64,000 nt of DNA from Eubacterium sp. (GTDB lineage Bacteria; Bacillota; Clostridia; Oscillospirales; Acutalibacteraceae). The position numbers and the translations under genes are program-made. Positions within the stretch are counted from its first letter, which is position 1. The number at the start of each line of letters is the position of its first letter. The stretch spans positions 1,035,564 to 1,099,563 of the forward strand of contig JARHZA010000001.1 in assembly GCA_029258375.1 (NCBI GenBank), read 5' to 3'. The notes beneath the pieces are model-generated. The model was given only the letters and a program-made list of their open reading frames with translations. It was not told the origin of the DNA and did no database searches. Positions 38,088 through 47,926 of this stretch are shown piece after piece.

Positions 38088-38583
38088 ATTTTATATAATT
38101 TAAAATTACACTCCACTTTTCTATAAGTTTATCTAGAGAATAAGAGGCGTTTGCTGGACTTGTTGACGGTAACAAAATAACTTCTATTCCAGTAATATCA
38201 CGCAAATATTTATTGTAAAGTTCATATGCTTTTCGCCCATTAGTAAACACAATTTTAATATTTGCATTACTAATAATGGTAGATAAATCGTTAACTTTTA
38301 CATTTGAAATCGTATTATCTGAAGAGCCAACAATATCGCAAGACTTAATAACATCCCACAAAGCAATATTGTTTTTAAGTAATAATTTCGTTTTTTCTTC
38401 GATAGATAGAGGTTCTGGAACATTTAATATGTTAGAAATAACCTTCCAAAATCTATTATACTTATAAGAATAATAAAACTGCACTTCTCTTGATTTAACT
38501 GAAGGAAAAGAACCAAGTATTAAGATTTTTGAATTTGAATTCCAAACCGGATCTATGTTATGTAAAGTATTATTGCTTGTCAT
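38086..38583 (-). CDS. UDG-superfamily DNA-deoxyinosine (hypoxanthine) / mismatch glycosylase
   Basis: A 165-residue member of the uracil-DNA glycosylase superfamily, closest in pattern to the small hypoxanthine-DNA glycosylases (TIGR04274) and Mug. Motif 1 is LGSFPSVKSRE, followed by YYSYKYNRFWKVI; KIVFTNGRKAYELY forms the central strand and helix; motif 2 is LLPSTSPANAS. It would excise deaminated adenine or uracil from DNA. AGAAGGATG precedes its ATG. It may be transcribed on from hydF, 87 nt upstream. Confidence 0.85.
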   Translation of the reverse strand: MTSNNTLHNIDPVWNSNSKILILGSFPSVKSREVQFYYSYKYNRFWKVISNILNVPEPLSIEEKTKLLLKNNIALWDVIKSCDIVGSSDNTISNVKVNDLSTIISNANIKIVFTNGRKAYELYNKYLRDITGIEVILLPSTSPANASYSLDKLIEKWSVILNYIK

Positions 38584-38610
38584 TCAACATCCTTCTTGCA
38601 TCATTATTTA

Positions 38611-38638
38611 TTCTGTAAAGGCATTTGCCATTACAGAA
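38611..38638. repeat. Inverted repeat between hydF and the glycosylase gene
   Basis: TTCTGTAA/TTACAGAA arms (38611-38618 and 38631-38638) with an inner GGCA/TGCC pairing separated by one A:A mismatch, so 12 pairs in all. A second small AT-only hairpin lies at about 38650-38667. Neither is followed by a clear T-run. They may be a weak terminator of the hyd operon or an RNA-stabilising structure. Confidence 0.5.
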
Positions 38639-38670
38639 ACTATCGCTAATTATTACAAATTAGTAACAAA

Positions 38671-39867
38671 TCATAGCGTTACATCTTCAAATATCTCTAA
38701 ACTTCTTTTGAGAATTCCATTTATATAAGCAATTATAGTTCCATAATTAGTAAATGGTATATTTTGAATTTGAGCATTTTCCCTTCTATTTTCGACTTCC
38801 CTTTCGTTGATCATACACCCTCCACAATGAATTACCATTGAATAATTGCTTAAATTTTCAGGAAATTCTGAACCTGAGCAAAATTCAAAGTGAATTTCTT
38901 TACCAGTGTATTTTTTTATAAGTCTCGGCAATTTAACTGTTCCTATATCTTCACATTGTCGATGATGAGTACAGCCTTCGGCAATTAAAATAACATCATT
39001 ATCTTTTAATTTATCAATAAATGATGCTCCTTTAACTGATGTTTCTAATATTCCTTTGTATCTTGCAAACAAAATTGAAAACGAAGTTAACTTAATATTT
39101 CTTGGAACGATATCTTTAACAACTGCAAAATCTTGACTATCAGTTACTATCATAGAAGGAGTTTTGCTAAGTGATTCTAAAACTGTTTTTAATTGACTCG
39201 TTTGTGTAACTATTGAAATACAACGAGAATCAAGAATATCTCTTATAGTTTGAACTTGTGGTAAAATCAACCTACCTTTAGGGGCAGAACTATCTATAGG
39301 AGTAACTAAAATTACAATATCATTTGGTTTTAGTAAATCACCTATTATTCTTTTGTTGTTTTGTACATCTTTTGAAAAAGATGCAATTTTATTTTTTAAT
39401 TCGTTTATGTTCACATTTTTAATTGCTGATATTTCGATTTCATTTTCATGAACATTATCTTTTGTTTTTAAATCACACTTATTAAACGCAATAATATAGG
39501 GAATAGATTTATCTTTAAATCTTTTAATTAAACCTTCATCTTCATCCGTAATTCCTAAAGTTGAATCAACAACTAAAATAGCAATATCTGTTTTCTTTAA
39601 TATTTCCTTTGTTTTTTGAATTCTAAATTCACCGACTGTTCCAAAATCATCTATACCAGGTGTATCAATTATAACAACTGGGCCAAGTGGCAAAAGTTCC
39701 ATAGTTTTAAAAACAGGATCTGTTGTTGTGCCTTTTACATTTGATACAATAGACACATTCTGACCTGTCACTGCATTTATAACACTTGATTTACCGGCAT
39801 TTCTTTTGCCAAAAAATCCTATATGAATTCTCTCTGAAGTTGGTGTTTGATTTAATTCATTTGCCAT
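38671..39867 (-). CDS. hydF: [FeFe]-hydrogenase maturation GTPase HydF
   Basis: HydF is the scaffold that assembles and delivers the 2Fe subcluster of the hydrogenase H-cluster. 398 residues: GTPase domain with G1 GKRNAGKS (20-27), G3 DTPGIDD and G4 FNKCD; a dimerisation domain; and the C-terminal 4Fe-4S cluster ligands, a CxH pair in EGCTHHRQC and CxxC in IHCGGCM. I use ATG 39867 with AAGGGG at 7 nt; a TTG at 39909 overlaps hydE and has no binding site. HydE lies 13 nt upstream. Confidence 0.95.
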   Translation of the reverse strand: MANELNQTPTSERIHIGFFGKRNAGKSSVINAVTGQNVSIVSNVKGTTTDPVFKTMELLPLGPVVIIDTPGIDDFGTVGEFRIQKTKEILKKTDIAILVVDSTLGITDEDEGLIKRFKDKSIPYIIAFNKCDLKTKDNVHENEIEISAIKNVNINELKNKIASFSKDVQNNKRIIGDLLKPNDIVILVTPIDSSAPKGRLILPQVQTIRDILDSRCISIVTQTSQLKTVLESLSKTPSMIVTDSQDFAVVKDIVPRNIKLTSFSILFARYKGILETSVKGASFIDKLKDNDVILIAEGCTHHRQCEDIGTVKLPRLIKKYTGKEIHFEFCSGSEFPENLSNYSMVIHCGGCMINEREVENRRENAQIQNIPFTNYGTIIAYINGILKRSLEIFEDVTL

Positions 39868-39880
39868 TTTGTTACCCCTT

Positions 39881-40921
39881 TTATATCGTTCTATAGTCTC
39901 CTCTATCAACTACAACATCATACCCTATTTTTTTCATACTTATTTTAAGATTATTAACACTTTCTGACGCTTCATCTCCAGTGTATTTTTTATTATTATA
40001 AAGAAGATATTTTGACCTAACATCCATTGGCGATAAATTTGGCATAATAACATTTGCACCTGCCAATACACCTTTTTCTCGTCCGTTACTATCGGCAGTA
40101 CCAAGTGCCGTTGTTGCAGGTATTAAAGCATTTGGAATCATTAGTCTTACTATGCTCAAAAGTTTTAATGTTAATTCTACACTTCCACTTGTTTCGTTGC
40201 AAAACTTAGTATCTTTATGTGGAATAAATGGTCCTATACCAACCATTTGTGGATTTAGTTCTTTTAAAAATTTCAAATCTTTTATAATAGTATCAACAGT
40301 TTGAAAAGGAGATCCTACCATAAAACCAGAACCAACTTGATAACCAATATCTTTTAAATCATAAAGACAATTCATTCTGTTTTCTAACGATAAGTTATCT
40401 GGATGAAGTTTTTTGTAATGTGTTTTGTCGGCAGTTTCGTGTCTTAACAAAAATCTGTCTGCTCCCGCATCATAAAATGATTGATAACTTGATCTACTTT
40501 TCTCTCCTATTGATAAAGTTAGTGCACAATCACTATATTTTGATTTAATTGATGAAATAATATCGACCAACTTTTCATCAGTAAAAAAACCGTCTTCTCC
40601 ACCTTGCAAAACAAAGGTTCTAAATCCAAGTTGATAACCAATATCGCAACATTCTAAAATTTGATCTTTTGTTAATCTATAGCGGCTTGCATTTGAATTA
40701 CTTTTTCTAATTCCACAGTAGTAACAATCATTTTTACAATAATTAGTAAATTCTATTAAACCTCTTATGTATATTTTATTACCATATACTTTCTGTGAGA
40801 CAATTCTTGCACGATTATGCAAAAATTTCACAACTTCATTATCACAACATTCTATTAACTTTTTAAATTCATAATCAGTCAGATTTTTATTTTCTTCAAG
40901 TTTTAAAATAAGATCTTTCAT
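39881..40921 (-). CDS. hydE: [FeFe]-hydrogenase maturation radical SAM protein HydE
   Basis: HydE is the radical SAM enzyme that acts on the synthon produced by HydG to build the 2Fe cluster. 346 residues; the SAM cluster is C62, C66 and C69 in NYCKNDCYYCGI, with the HydE-like GFMVGSPFQTVD, GIGPFIPHKDT and NVIMPNLSPMDVR segments. PylB and BioB relatives share the fold, but the TM1266 and hydF neighbours settle the call. Its ATG overlaps the TM1266-family gene stop by 4 nt. Confidence 0.93.
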   Translation of the reverse strand: MKDLILKLEENKNLTDYEFKKLIECCDNEVVKFLHNRARIVSQKVYGNKIYIRGLIEFTNYCKNDCYYCGIRKSNSNASRYRLTKDQILECCDIGYQLGFRTFVLQGGEDGFFTDEKLVDIISSIKSKYSDCALTLSIGEKSRSSYQSFYDAGADRFLLRHETADKTHYKKLHPDNLSLENRMNCLYDLKDIGYQVGSGFMVGSPFQTVDTIIKDLKFLKELNPQMVGIGPFIPHKDTKFCNETSGSVELTLKLLSIVRLMIPNALIPATTALGTADSNGREKGVLAGANVIMPNLSPMDVRSKYLLYNNKKYTGDEASESVNNLKISMKKIGYDVVVDRGDYRTI

Positions 40922-41181
40922 TCGTTTTCCTTATAAATATAATTCGAATATGCAGTTTTAGCACTTACGCCATCTATTCTTCCAATTTTACCAGAAAGCG
41001 CACTAATAATATCTTGTGGTGCATCAATTGCAATACTTATTATACTTATACCTTTTTGTCGATATGGTATTCCCATTCTGCCAATAATGTATTCTGCATA
41101 TTCGTGTAATATTTGATTCATTTTTTCGATAGAATCACTTTTTTCAACGATTATTCCTATTACTGCAACTCTTGTTTCCAT
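40918..41181 (-). CDS. TM1266-family iron-only hydrogenase system regulator (putative)
   Basis: An 87-residue ACT/NikR-C-like protein of the TM1266 family (TIGR03959), always found with [FeFe]-hydrogenase maturation genes. It opens METRVAVIGIIVEK and has GRMGIPYRQKGISIISI and GRIDGVSAKTAYS. It has no DNA-binding domain, so it would act through a partner or as a small-molecule sensor. I use ATG 41181 (GGAGG at 5 nt) instead of the TTG at 41193. It is the first gene of the hyd unit, behind a structured leader. Confidence 0.88.
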   Translation of the reverse strand: METRVAVIGIIVEKSDSIEKMNQILHEYAEYIIGRMGIPYRQKGISIISIAIDAPQDIISALSGKIGRIDGVSAKTAYSNYIYKENE

Positions 41182-41358
41182 AGAATCCTCCAAAATAAAA
41201 CAAAAATCCCTTTGGAATCAAAGGGATTTTATTGTTATTACAAAGCAGATATAAGCACTTTAATCGGCTTATGATAGGAAATCCCTTATCATTCAGAACG
41301 ATTTTATTATAAAACAAGTCACTTTATAGTTAGAACGACACTTTCCATAAAGATTATA
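41182..41358 (-). promoter_or_regulatory. Structured, attenuator-like leader of the hydrogenase maturation genes
   Basis: The 219-nt gap between uvrA and the TM1266 gene holds, in minus-strand order: a TATAAT -10-like box (41353-41358, weak -35) and a second one at 41306-41311; three copies of AAAGTG (41339-41344, 41320-41325, 41256-41261); a hairpin ATGATA/TATCAT that encloses AAGGGATTT (41279-41287); and a terminator just before the ribosome binding site. AAGGGATTT is a 9-nt exact complement of the 5' arm of the terminator stem, so it could act as an antiterminator arm. I match it to no known riboswitch class. Confidence 0.45.
41202..41231 (-). terminator. Terminator hairpin in the hyd leader (or late uvrA terminator)
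   Basis: A perfect 12-bp stem AAAATCCCTTTG/CAAAGGGATTTT (41203-41214 with 41219-41230) with a 4-nt loop, followed on the minus strand by TGTTTTATTTT and then the GGAGG of the TM1266 gene. It lies 170 nt after the uvrA stop, so it could simply end uvrA transcripts; its closeness to the next gene and the alternative pairing upstream suggest attenuation. Confidence 0.85.
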
Positions 41359-41400
41359 TCTACATATTACATTAAGCGTTAATAAAATTCAAGCAATATA

Positions 41401-44226
41401 TTATATATTTAATAAAGGTTTTAAGTATTTACCGGTATATGATTTTTCACACTTAGCAACTTCTTCTGGAGTACCAATAGCAACAACTGTGCCACCGCCC
41501 TTACCGCCTTCAGGACCTAAATCAATAATATAATCTGCTGTTTTAATAACGTCAAGATTGTGTTCAATTACTAAAACAGTATTACCAGAATTAACTAATG
41601 CATTAAGAACATTTATAAGCCTATGAACGTCTGCTGTGTGAAGCCCTGTTGTAGGTTCATCAAGTATATAAATTGTTTTGCCAGTAGATCTTTTCATTAG
41701 CTCAGCAGCAAGTTTGACTCTTTGAGCCTCACCACCAGATAACGTAGTTGCTGGTTGACCAATTTTAATATAGCCAAGTCCGACATCTGAAAGTGTTTTT
41801 AATTTGCGATATATTTTTGGTTGTTGTTTGAAGAATTCAAGACCTTCATCAACAGTCATCTCAAGAACATCATAAATGTTTTTGCCTTTGAATTTCACTT
41901 CAAGAGTTTCACGATTATATCTTTGACCTGAACAAACATCACAAGGCACATAAATATCTGCCAAAAAGTGCATTTCTATCTTAACAATACCATCGCCTTG
42001 ACATGCCTCACATCGTCCACCTTTTACATTAAAAGAAAAACGATTTGCTTTGTATCCTTTCATCTTAGCATCTGGTGTTTCTGCAAACAAATCTCTAATA
42101 TCATTAAATATACTTGTATAAGTTGCAGGGTTTGAACGAGGTGTTCTTCCGATTGGTGACTGGTCTATTTCTATTACTTTATCAAGATATTCAACACCTT
42201 TAATCTTATCGAACTCGCCTGTTCTTTTTTTTGCTTTATTCAAAGTGTTAGCAAGGTGTTTATATAAGATTTCATTTACCAAACTTGATTTACCAGAACC
42301 AGAAACACCAGTTACCGCAACAAATTCGCCAAGTGGAATTTCAACATCAATATTCTTTAAGTTATTTTCTGTTGCGCCTATAATTGATAATTTTCTTCCA
42401 TTACCTTCACGTCTGTGTTCAGGCACTGGGATTGAACGTTTCCCACTAAGATATTGACCTGTAATTGAATTTTCACAAGCCATAATATCATCTACTGTTC
42501 CAGTAGCAATAAGTTCACCACCGTGTATACCTGCTCCTGGGCCGATATCAACAATGTAGTCAGCAGCTCGCATTGTATCTTCATCGTGCTCTACAACAAC
42601 AAGAGTATTCCCTAAATCACGAAGATGTTTTAAAGTACCAAGTAGTTTTTCATTATCTCGCTGATGCAATCCTATTGAAGGTTCATCAAGAATATAAAGA
42701 ACACCCATAAGAGAAGAACCTATTTGAGTAGCAAGTCTAATTCTTTGAGACTCACCGCCTGAAAGTGTTGATGCTTGTCTTGATAGTGATAAATAATCAA
42801 GACCTACAGAATTAAGGAAATTAAGACGTTCCTTAATCTCTCTAATTATAAGTCTACCAATCATCATTTCTTTTTCTGTAAGTTCAAGATTGTCAATAAA
42901 TTCTAATTCTTCTGAAATTGGCATACAACAAAATTCGTGAATATTCTTTCCTCCAACAGTAACAGAAAGGCTAATTTTAGATAATCTTGCGCCATTGCAA
43001 TCAGGACATTTAGCAGCAACCATTACAGACTCTATGTCAGTTCTTGATGCATCTGAACTTGTTTCTTCATATCTACGTTTTAAGTTATTTACAACGCCTT
43101 CAAAATCATTTGTATATGTTCCACTACCGTAAGATGTTACACGTTTCATTTTGATTTTTTTACCATTTGTTCCGTGTAAAATAACATCAATTGCCTCTTT
43201 AGGCAACATTTCTACAGGCATATCAAGAGAAAAATTATATTCTTTAGCAAGTGCTTCAAAGTACATTCTTGCAATTGATGAACCATCTGCAACATTCCAT
43301 CCACTTGCCTTAACTGCACCTTGATTTATAGATAATTTTCTATTTGGAATAATTAAGTCTTCATCAATTTCCATAAATGTACCAAGACCAGAACATCTGC
43401 TACAAGCACCAAATGGATTATTGAATGAGAACATTCTTGGACTCATTTCTTCAATTGAAACTCCGTGTTCAGGGCAAGCATAATCAAGAGAAAATAGTTC
43501 TTCTTTATCACCAATAATATCGCATAATATAGTACCTTTTGACAGATGAGTTGCTGTTTCAATACTATCAGTAAGCCTACTTCTTATACTTTCAGAAACA
43601 ACGAGTCTATCAACAACTACTTCAATATCATGTTTTTTATTTTTATCAAGTTTAATATCTTCGGAAAGATCATATATACTTCCATCTATACGTACACGAA
43701 CAAAGCCACTTTTTCTTGCATCATTTAATTCTTTTACATACTCACCTTTTCGACCCCTAACGATAGGAGCCATAATTTGAATTTTACTTTTTTCTGGAAG
43801 TTGCAAAATTTTATCTACTATTTGATCAATTGTTTGCTTTGTTATTTCTCTGCCACAAATAGGACAGTGTGGTATACCTATTCTTGCATATAAAAGTCTT
43901 AAATAATCGTATATTTCTGTTACAGTTCCAACAGTTGATCGTGGATTTTTTGATGTTGTTTTTTGGTCAATAGATATTGCAGGACTGAGACCTTCTATAT
44001 AATCAACATCAGGTTTTTCCATTTGTCCAAGAAATTGCCTTGCATATGATGACAAGCTTTCTACATATCTTCTTTGACCTTCTGCATAAATAGTGTCAAA
44101 AGCAAGACTTGATTTACCTGAACCAGACAATCCGGTAAAAACAACAAGACTATCTCTTGGTATTTCAACATCAATATTTTTTAAATTATGTTCTCTTGCG
44201 CCTTTAATGATTATATTTTTAGCCAT
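41401..44226 (-). CDS. uvrA: UvrABC excinuclease subunit A
   Basis: UvrA is the damage-sensing ABC ATPase of nucleotide excision repair. 941 residues: two ABC modules with Walker [14 protein letters not shown] and [13 protein letters not shown], signatures [12 protein letters not shown] and [12 protein letters not shown], and the zinc sites in [23 protein letters not shown] and [11 protein letters not shown] use ATG 44226 (GGTG at 6 nt, [17 protein letters not shown]) and not the ATG at 44244, which overlaps the MATE gene. Confidence 0.97.
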   Translation of the reverse strand: MAKNIIIKGAREHNLKNIDVEIPRDSLVVFTGLSGSGKSSLAFDTIYAEGQRRYVESLSSYARQFLGQMEKPDVDYIEGLSPAISIDQKTTSKNPRSTVGTVTEIYDYLRLLYARIGIPHCPICGREITKQTIDQIVDKILQLPEKSKIQIMAPIVRGRKGEYVKELNDARKSGFVRVRIDGSIYDLSEDIKLDKNKKHDIEVVVDRLVVSESIRSRLTDSIETATHLSKGTILCDIIGDKEELFSLDYACPEHGVSIEEMSPRMFSFNNPFGACSRCSGLGTFMEIDEDLIIPNRKLSINQGAVKASGWNVADGSSIARMYFEALAKEYNFSLDMPVEMLPKEAIDVILHGTNGKKIKMKRVTSYGSGTYTNDFEGVVNNLKRRYEETSSDASRTDIESVMVAAKCPDCNGARLSKISLSVTVGGKNIHEFCCMPISEELEFIDNLELTEKEMMIGRLIIREIKERLNFLNSVGLDYLSLSRQASTLSGGESQRIRLATQIGSSLMGVLYILDEPSIGLHQRDNEKLLGTLKHLRDLGNTLVVVEHDEDTMRAADYIVDIGPGAGIHGGELIATGTVDDIMACENSITGQYLSGKRSIPVPEHRREGNGRKLSIIGATENNLKNIDVEIPLGEFVAVTGVSGSGKSSLVNEILYKHLANTLNKAKKRTGEFDKIKGVEYLDKVIEIDQSPIGRTPRSNPATYTSIFNDIRDLFAETPDAKMKGYKANRFSFNVKGGRCEACQGDGIVKIEMHFLADIYVPCDVCSGQRYNRETLEVKFKGKNIYDVLEMTVDEGLEFFKQQPKIYRKLKTLSDVGLGYIKIGQPATTLSGGEAQRVKLAAELMKRSTGKTIYILDEPTTGLHTADVHRLINVLNALVNSGNTVLVIEHNLDVIKTADYIIDLGPEGGKGGGTVVAIGTPEEVAKCEKSYTGKYLKPLLNI

Positions 44227-44236
44227 TTTAATCACC

Positions 44237-45652
44237 TTAAACATTCATTTTTTTTGATTTAAATTCTTCTAAAGCCTTTAATCCTTCTTTTGTCACTGGC
44301 TTTAACCATTTATAAGAGCGGTAGTGGCGAATACAAAGAAATGTTTTAACATAATCTTCAAAAACATACATAATTGCAAAAGCAACTACAAATGGAACTT
44401 TGAGTACGTAAACTGAAAATAATGTTACTGGTATTGAAATTCCCCAAACACACGAAATATCATATTTTACACCATTTATCGTATCTCCACCAGAACGGAA
44501 AATTCCAACTATCTGAATATAAGGAATCATTCTTATAGGTAGTTCAAATGCATAAATTGCCATTATAATTTTAGCACTTTCAATTGTTACTTGACTTATA
44601 TTATTTCCTAAATTGAATATTCCAACAAGTTGTGTTCTTAGTGAGATAACAATAATTGCAATAACCACTGCAAAAGATGGAACTAAAATTGCAAATCGCT
44701 TTGAGTCGTCAACTGCACGCTCAATTTTGCCCTTGCCAACAGACTTTCCTATCATAATAGATGCAGAACTGCAGAGACCTATAAAGAATACAAATGCTAT
44801 ATTTTCAAAACTTCTTAAAATTGTAACTGCAGCAAAATATTCATAACCCATATTTGCAAATATTAAATTAAATGTAAAAGCTCCAAGGCCCCACATTGCC
44901 TCGTTACAAACAACAGGTAAAACTTTTTTTGAGTAAACAACAACATCTTCTTTTGTGAAACAAAAGAATTCTTTTAATCTGCCAAAAAGAATATTCTTTT
45001 TTATAACTGAAGCAATAACAACAACAATTACACCAGCCCAAGCAGATATAGAAGTTGCAAGAGCTGCTCCCTTAATACCCATTTCTGGAAAACCAAATTT
45101 ACCAAAAATCATACAATAATCAAGAAAGATATTCAAAACAGTTGTAAATGCAGAAACATACATAGGTAATCTTACTTGCTCTGTTGAACGCAATACGTAA
45201 GAAAATACATTTGACAACCCTACTGCAAAAAACGAATAAGCAACATTGGTTAAGTATATTGTGCCCTCTTTAATAATTTGTGGATCTTTATTAAACAGTC
45301 CTATAACTCTTTGCGGGCAAAGAAAACTTACTGTAGTAAACAAAATGGTTATAAACATAACAGCCGTTAATGCTATACCACAAGTAGATCTAATTTTCTT
45401 TTTGTTCTTTATTCCCCAATATTGTGACACAAAAACAGTTGTTCCAGAACAAAAACCAGTAACAAACATAGTGATAAGCCAGCCCCACTGCCCTACCATT
45501 CCAACAGAAGATAAAGCAACATCGCCAAGTTTACTAACAAGCAATGTGTCTGCAAGGGTAAATGAACTTATAAGCATATTTTGAAGTGCAACTGGAATTG
45601 CAAGTGTTAGTGCATTTTTCCAAAATCCTTTATCTTTGAACAAAGATATCAT
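44237..45652 (-). CDS. MATE-family multidrug/sodium or proton antiporter
   Basis: A 471-residue, 12-helix MATE efflux protein of the NorM/DinF type. It has the family opening [18 protein letters not shown] and [10 protein letters not shown], the [15 protein letters not shown] segment, and the paired half-repeat [19 protein letters not shown] with [15 protein letters not shown]. Substrate unknown. It starts directly after the uvrB stop and ends 10 nt before uvrA, so it is co-transcribed with excision repair genes. Confidence 0.92.
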   Translation of the reverse strand: MISLFKDKGFWKNALTLAIPVALQNMLISSFTLADTLLVSKLGDVALSSVGMVGQWGWLITMFVTGFCSGTTVFVSQYWGIKNKKKIRSTCGIALTAVMFITILFTTVSFLCPQRVIGLFNKDPQIIKEGTIYLTNVAYSFFAVGLSNVFSYVLRSTEQVRLPMYVSAFTTVLNIFLDYCMIFGKFGFPEMGIKGAALATSISAWAGVIVVVIASVIKKNILFGRLKEFFCFTKEDVVVYSKKVLPVVCNEAMWGLGAFTFNLIFANMGYEYFAAVTILRSFENIAFVFFIGLCSSASIMIGKSVGKGKIERAVDDSKRFAILVPSFAVVIAIIVISLRTQLVGIFNLGNNISQVTIESAKIIMAIYAFELPIRMIPYIQIVGIFRSGGDTINGVKYDISCVWGISIPVTLFSVYVLKVPFVVAFAIMYVFEDYVKTFLCIRHYRSYKWLKPVTKEGLKALEEFKSKKMNV

Positions 45653-47620
45653 TTATTCATTCTCCATAATTTCATTAATTTTGTCTCTTAAATATGCTGC
45701 GTGCTCAAATTCAAGCAACTTTGCAGCCTCTTTCATTTCTTGAGTTAATCGTTTTACTAAAATGTCACGCTCTTTTGCAGATAATTTTTTATTTTTGCCT
45801 GCATTACCGTCGATTTTTTCTTTTGAAGTTATTTCAATAACATCTCTAACATCCTTTTTAATGGTTTTAGGAGTTATATTATGCTCTTTATTGTATTGTT
45901 CTTGTATTTCTCGTCTGCGAACAGTTTCTGTTATTGCTCTTTCCATAGATGGAGTGACACTGTCAGCATACATAATTACTTCACCATTAGCATTACGAGC
46001 TGCTCGTCCGATTGTTTGTATAAGAGAAGTTTCAGAACGTAAAAATCCTTCTTTATCTGCATCAAGTATAGCAACAAGAGAGACTTCTGGTATATCAAGA
46101 CCTTCACGCAAAAGGTTTATACCAACAAGCACATCAAATTCACCAAGACGCAAATCTCTAATTATTTCCATACGTTCGATGGTATCAACATCGTGATGCA
46201 TATATCTAACTTTAATGCCAAATACTTCAAGATAAGTTGTTAAATCTTCTGCCATTGCTTTTGTAAGCGTTGTAACAAGAATACGCTCTTTTCGTTCAAT
46301 TCTAATATTTATTTCTGATACAAGATCATCCATTTGATCTTCAGTTGGTTTAACAGTTATGAGAGGATCAAGAAGACCGGTTGGTCTTATGACTTGTTGA
46401 ACTATTTGAGTTGACTTTGTTTTTTCGAATTCGCCAGGTGTAGCAGATGTAAAAATAACTTGATTTATTTTTTTATAAAATTCATCAAACTGAAGAGGTC
46501 TATTATCAAATGCAGAAGGCAATCTAAAGCCAAAATCAATTAGACTTGCTTTTCTGCTATGATCTCCACCATACATACCTCTTACTTGAGGTAGCATAAC
46601 ATGACTTTCATCACAAAACATTAAAAAGTCATCTGGGAAATAATCAAGTAGTGTATAAGGTGGATCTCCAGGTTTTCTACCACTCATTATACCTGAGTAA
46701 TTTTCAATACCTTTACAAAATCCAGTTTCTTGCAACATTTCAATATCATTCATTGTACGTTCTTTAATGCGTTGAGCTTCTAATAACTTGCCTTTACTTT
46801 CAAAATAGTCAATACGTTCAACCATTTCGTTATAAATCTTATCAAGAGCAATTTTCATTTTTTCTTTGCCAACAACATAGTGAGATGCGGGATATATGCA
46901 AGTATGGGATAATACACCTTCTATTTTTCCAGTAAGTGGGTTAATTTCACAAATTCTATCTATTTCATCACCAAAAAATTCTACTCTTATAGCGCTACCA
47001 CTTGAACCTGCAGGAAAAATTTCCATAGTATCACCACGAACTCTAAATTTATTTCTAACAAAATTTATATCGTTGCGTTCGTACTGAATTGAAACAAGTT
47101 TTGCTATAAGATCATCTCTACTATATTCCATACCACTTCGAAGAGAGATTACCATATTACGATAGTCAATAGGGTCACCAATTGAATATATACAAGAAAC
47201 AGATGCAACTATAATAACATCTCTTCTTTCTGACAGAGCAGCAGTTGCACTGTGACGCAATTTATCAATCTCTTCGTTTATAGCACTATCTTTTTCTATA
47301 TAAGTGTCAGTTGTTGGAACATAAGCCTCAGGCTGATAATAATCATAATACGAAACAAAATATTCAACCGCATTTTCAGGAAAGAATTCTTTAAATTCTG
47401 AGCATAGTTGTGCTGCTAAAGTTTTATTATGCGCAAGAACAAGTGTAGGTTTATTAACTTTTTCGATAATATTTGCCATTGTAAAAGTTTTACCTGATCC
47501 AGTGACACCCATAAGTGTTTGTTCAGTATCACCTCTATTTATACCTTCTACAAGAGATGCAATTGCCTGTGGTTGATCACCTGTTGGCTTAAATGGAGAA
47601 TGTAATATAAACTTATCCAT
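45653..47620 (-). CDS. uvrB: UvrABC excinuclease subunit B
   Basis: UvrB verifies damage and recruits UvrC. 655 residues with Walker [14 protein letters not shown], the beta-hairpin segment [13 protein letters not shown], helicase motifs [14 protein letters not shown] and IGRAARN, and a C-terminal UVR domain ([13 protein letters not shown]). I prefer ATG 47620 with AAGGA at 9 nt; the ATG at 47638 has no binding site and adds six non-conserved residues. No LexA-type box was seen upstream. Confidence 0.97.
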   Translation of the reverse strand: MDKFILHSPFKPTGDQPQAIASLVEGINRGDTEQTLMGVTGSGKTFTMANIIEKVNKPTLVLAHNKTLAAQLCSEFKEFFPENAVEYFVSYYDYYQPEAYVPTTDTYIEKDSAINEEIDKLRHSATAALSERRDVIIVASVSCIYSIGDPIDYRNMVISLRSGMEYSRDDLIAKLVSIQYERNDINFVRNKFRVRGDTMEIFPAGSSGSAIRVEFFGDEIDRICEINPLTGKIEGVLSHTCIYPASHYVVGKEKMKIALDKIYNEMVERIDYFESKGKLLEAQRIKERTMNDIEMLQETGFCKGIENYSGIMSGRKPGDPPYTLLDYFPDDFLMFCDESHVMLPQVRGMYGGDHSRKASLIDFGFRLPSAFDNRPLQFDEFYKKINQVIFTSATPGEFEKTKSTQIVQQVIRPTGLLDPLITVKPTEDQMDDLVSEINIRIERKERILVTTLTKAMAEDLTTYLEVFGIKVRYMHHDVDTIERMEIIRDLRLGEFDVLVGINLLREGLDIPEVSLVAILDADKEGFLRSETSLIQTIGRAARNANGEVIMYADSVTPSMERAITETVRRREIQEQYNKEHNITPKTIKKDVRDVIEITSKEKIDGNAGKNKKLSAKERDILVKRLTQEMKEAAKLLEFEHAAYLRDKINEIMENE

Positions 47621-47804
47621 TAAAAGAATTCCTTTCATTATTATAATTTATGATTGTCACATATTATAATCTTACATACAATTTATAATTCAATAATTTA
47701 TATCAAACATTATTATGTGTTCTTAAGCAAAAGAAACATAGGTATATACAATATAGTAAAAAATTATATTTTTGAACAATCAAGAAATTATATCATTAAA
47801 AACA
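47621..47804 (-). other. Gene-free, very AT-rich region upstream of uvrB
   Basis: Together with the terminator at 47805-47846 this makes up the 306-nt gap between uvrB and lacI. A TATAAT on the minus strand (47663-47668) with only a distant TTGAAT (19-nt spacing) may be the uvrB promoter. An imperfect inverted repeat (TGTTCTT and AAGAAACA, near 47717-47738) is also present. I see no gene here. Confidence 0.4.
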
Positions 47805-47846
47805 AAAAAAGTACAGAGCATATAATAACTGTTCTGTACTTTTTTG
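47805..47846 (-). terminator. Terminator downstream of the LacI-type regulator gene
   Basis: A 17-nt arm (47805-47821) pairs with 47831-47846: GTACAGAGCA with TGTTCTGTAC (one G:U) extended by long A/T runs on both sides. It lies 80 nt after the regulator's stop. The A and T runs make it usable in both directions. Confidence 0.7.
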
Positions 47847-47926
47847 TTTAAAGTTTTATATTTAATTATTTATTATTTTATGCGTATTGTACAATCACTA
47901 ATAACATAAAGTTTTTACTTTAAAAG

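Noticed and set aside
41182-41400. Known riboswitch class (preQ1, fluoride, purine, TPP, SAM, cobalamin, T-box) in the hyd leader
   Set aside because: I looked for the conserved core strings of these classes and found none; I keep it only as an unassigned attenuator-like leader.
47621-47740. LexA (SOS) box upstream of uvrB
   Set aside because: No GAAC-4-GTTC or close variant; the TGTTCTT/AAGAAACA repeat has the wrong spacing and sequence.
47654-47851. Possible 65-codon plus-strand gene in the uvrB-lacI gap
   Set aside because: It has no ribosome binding site, is made almost only of AT-rich codons, and runs through the terminator at 47805-47846.
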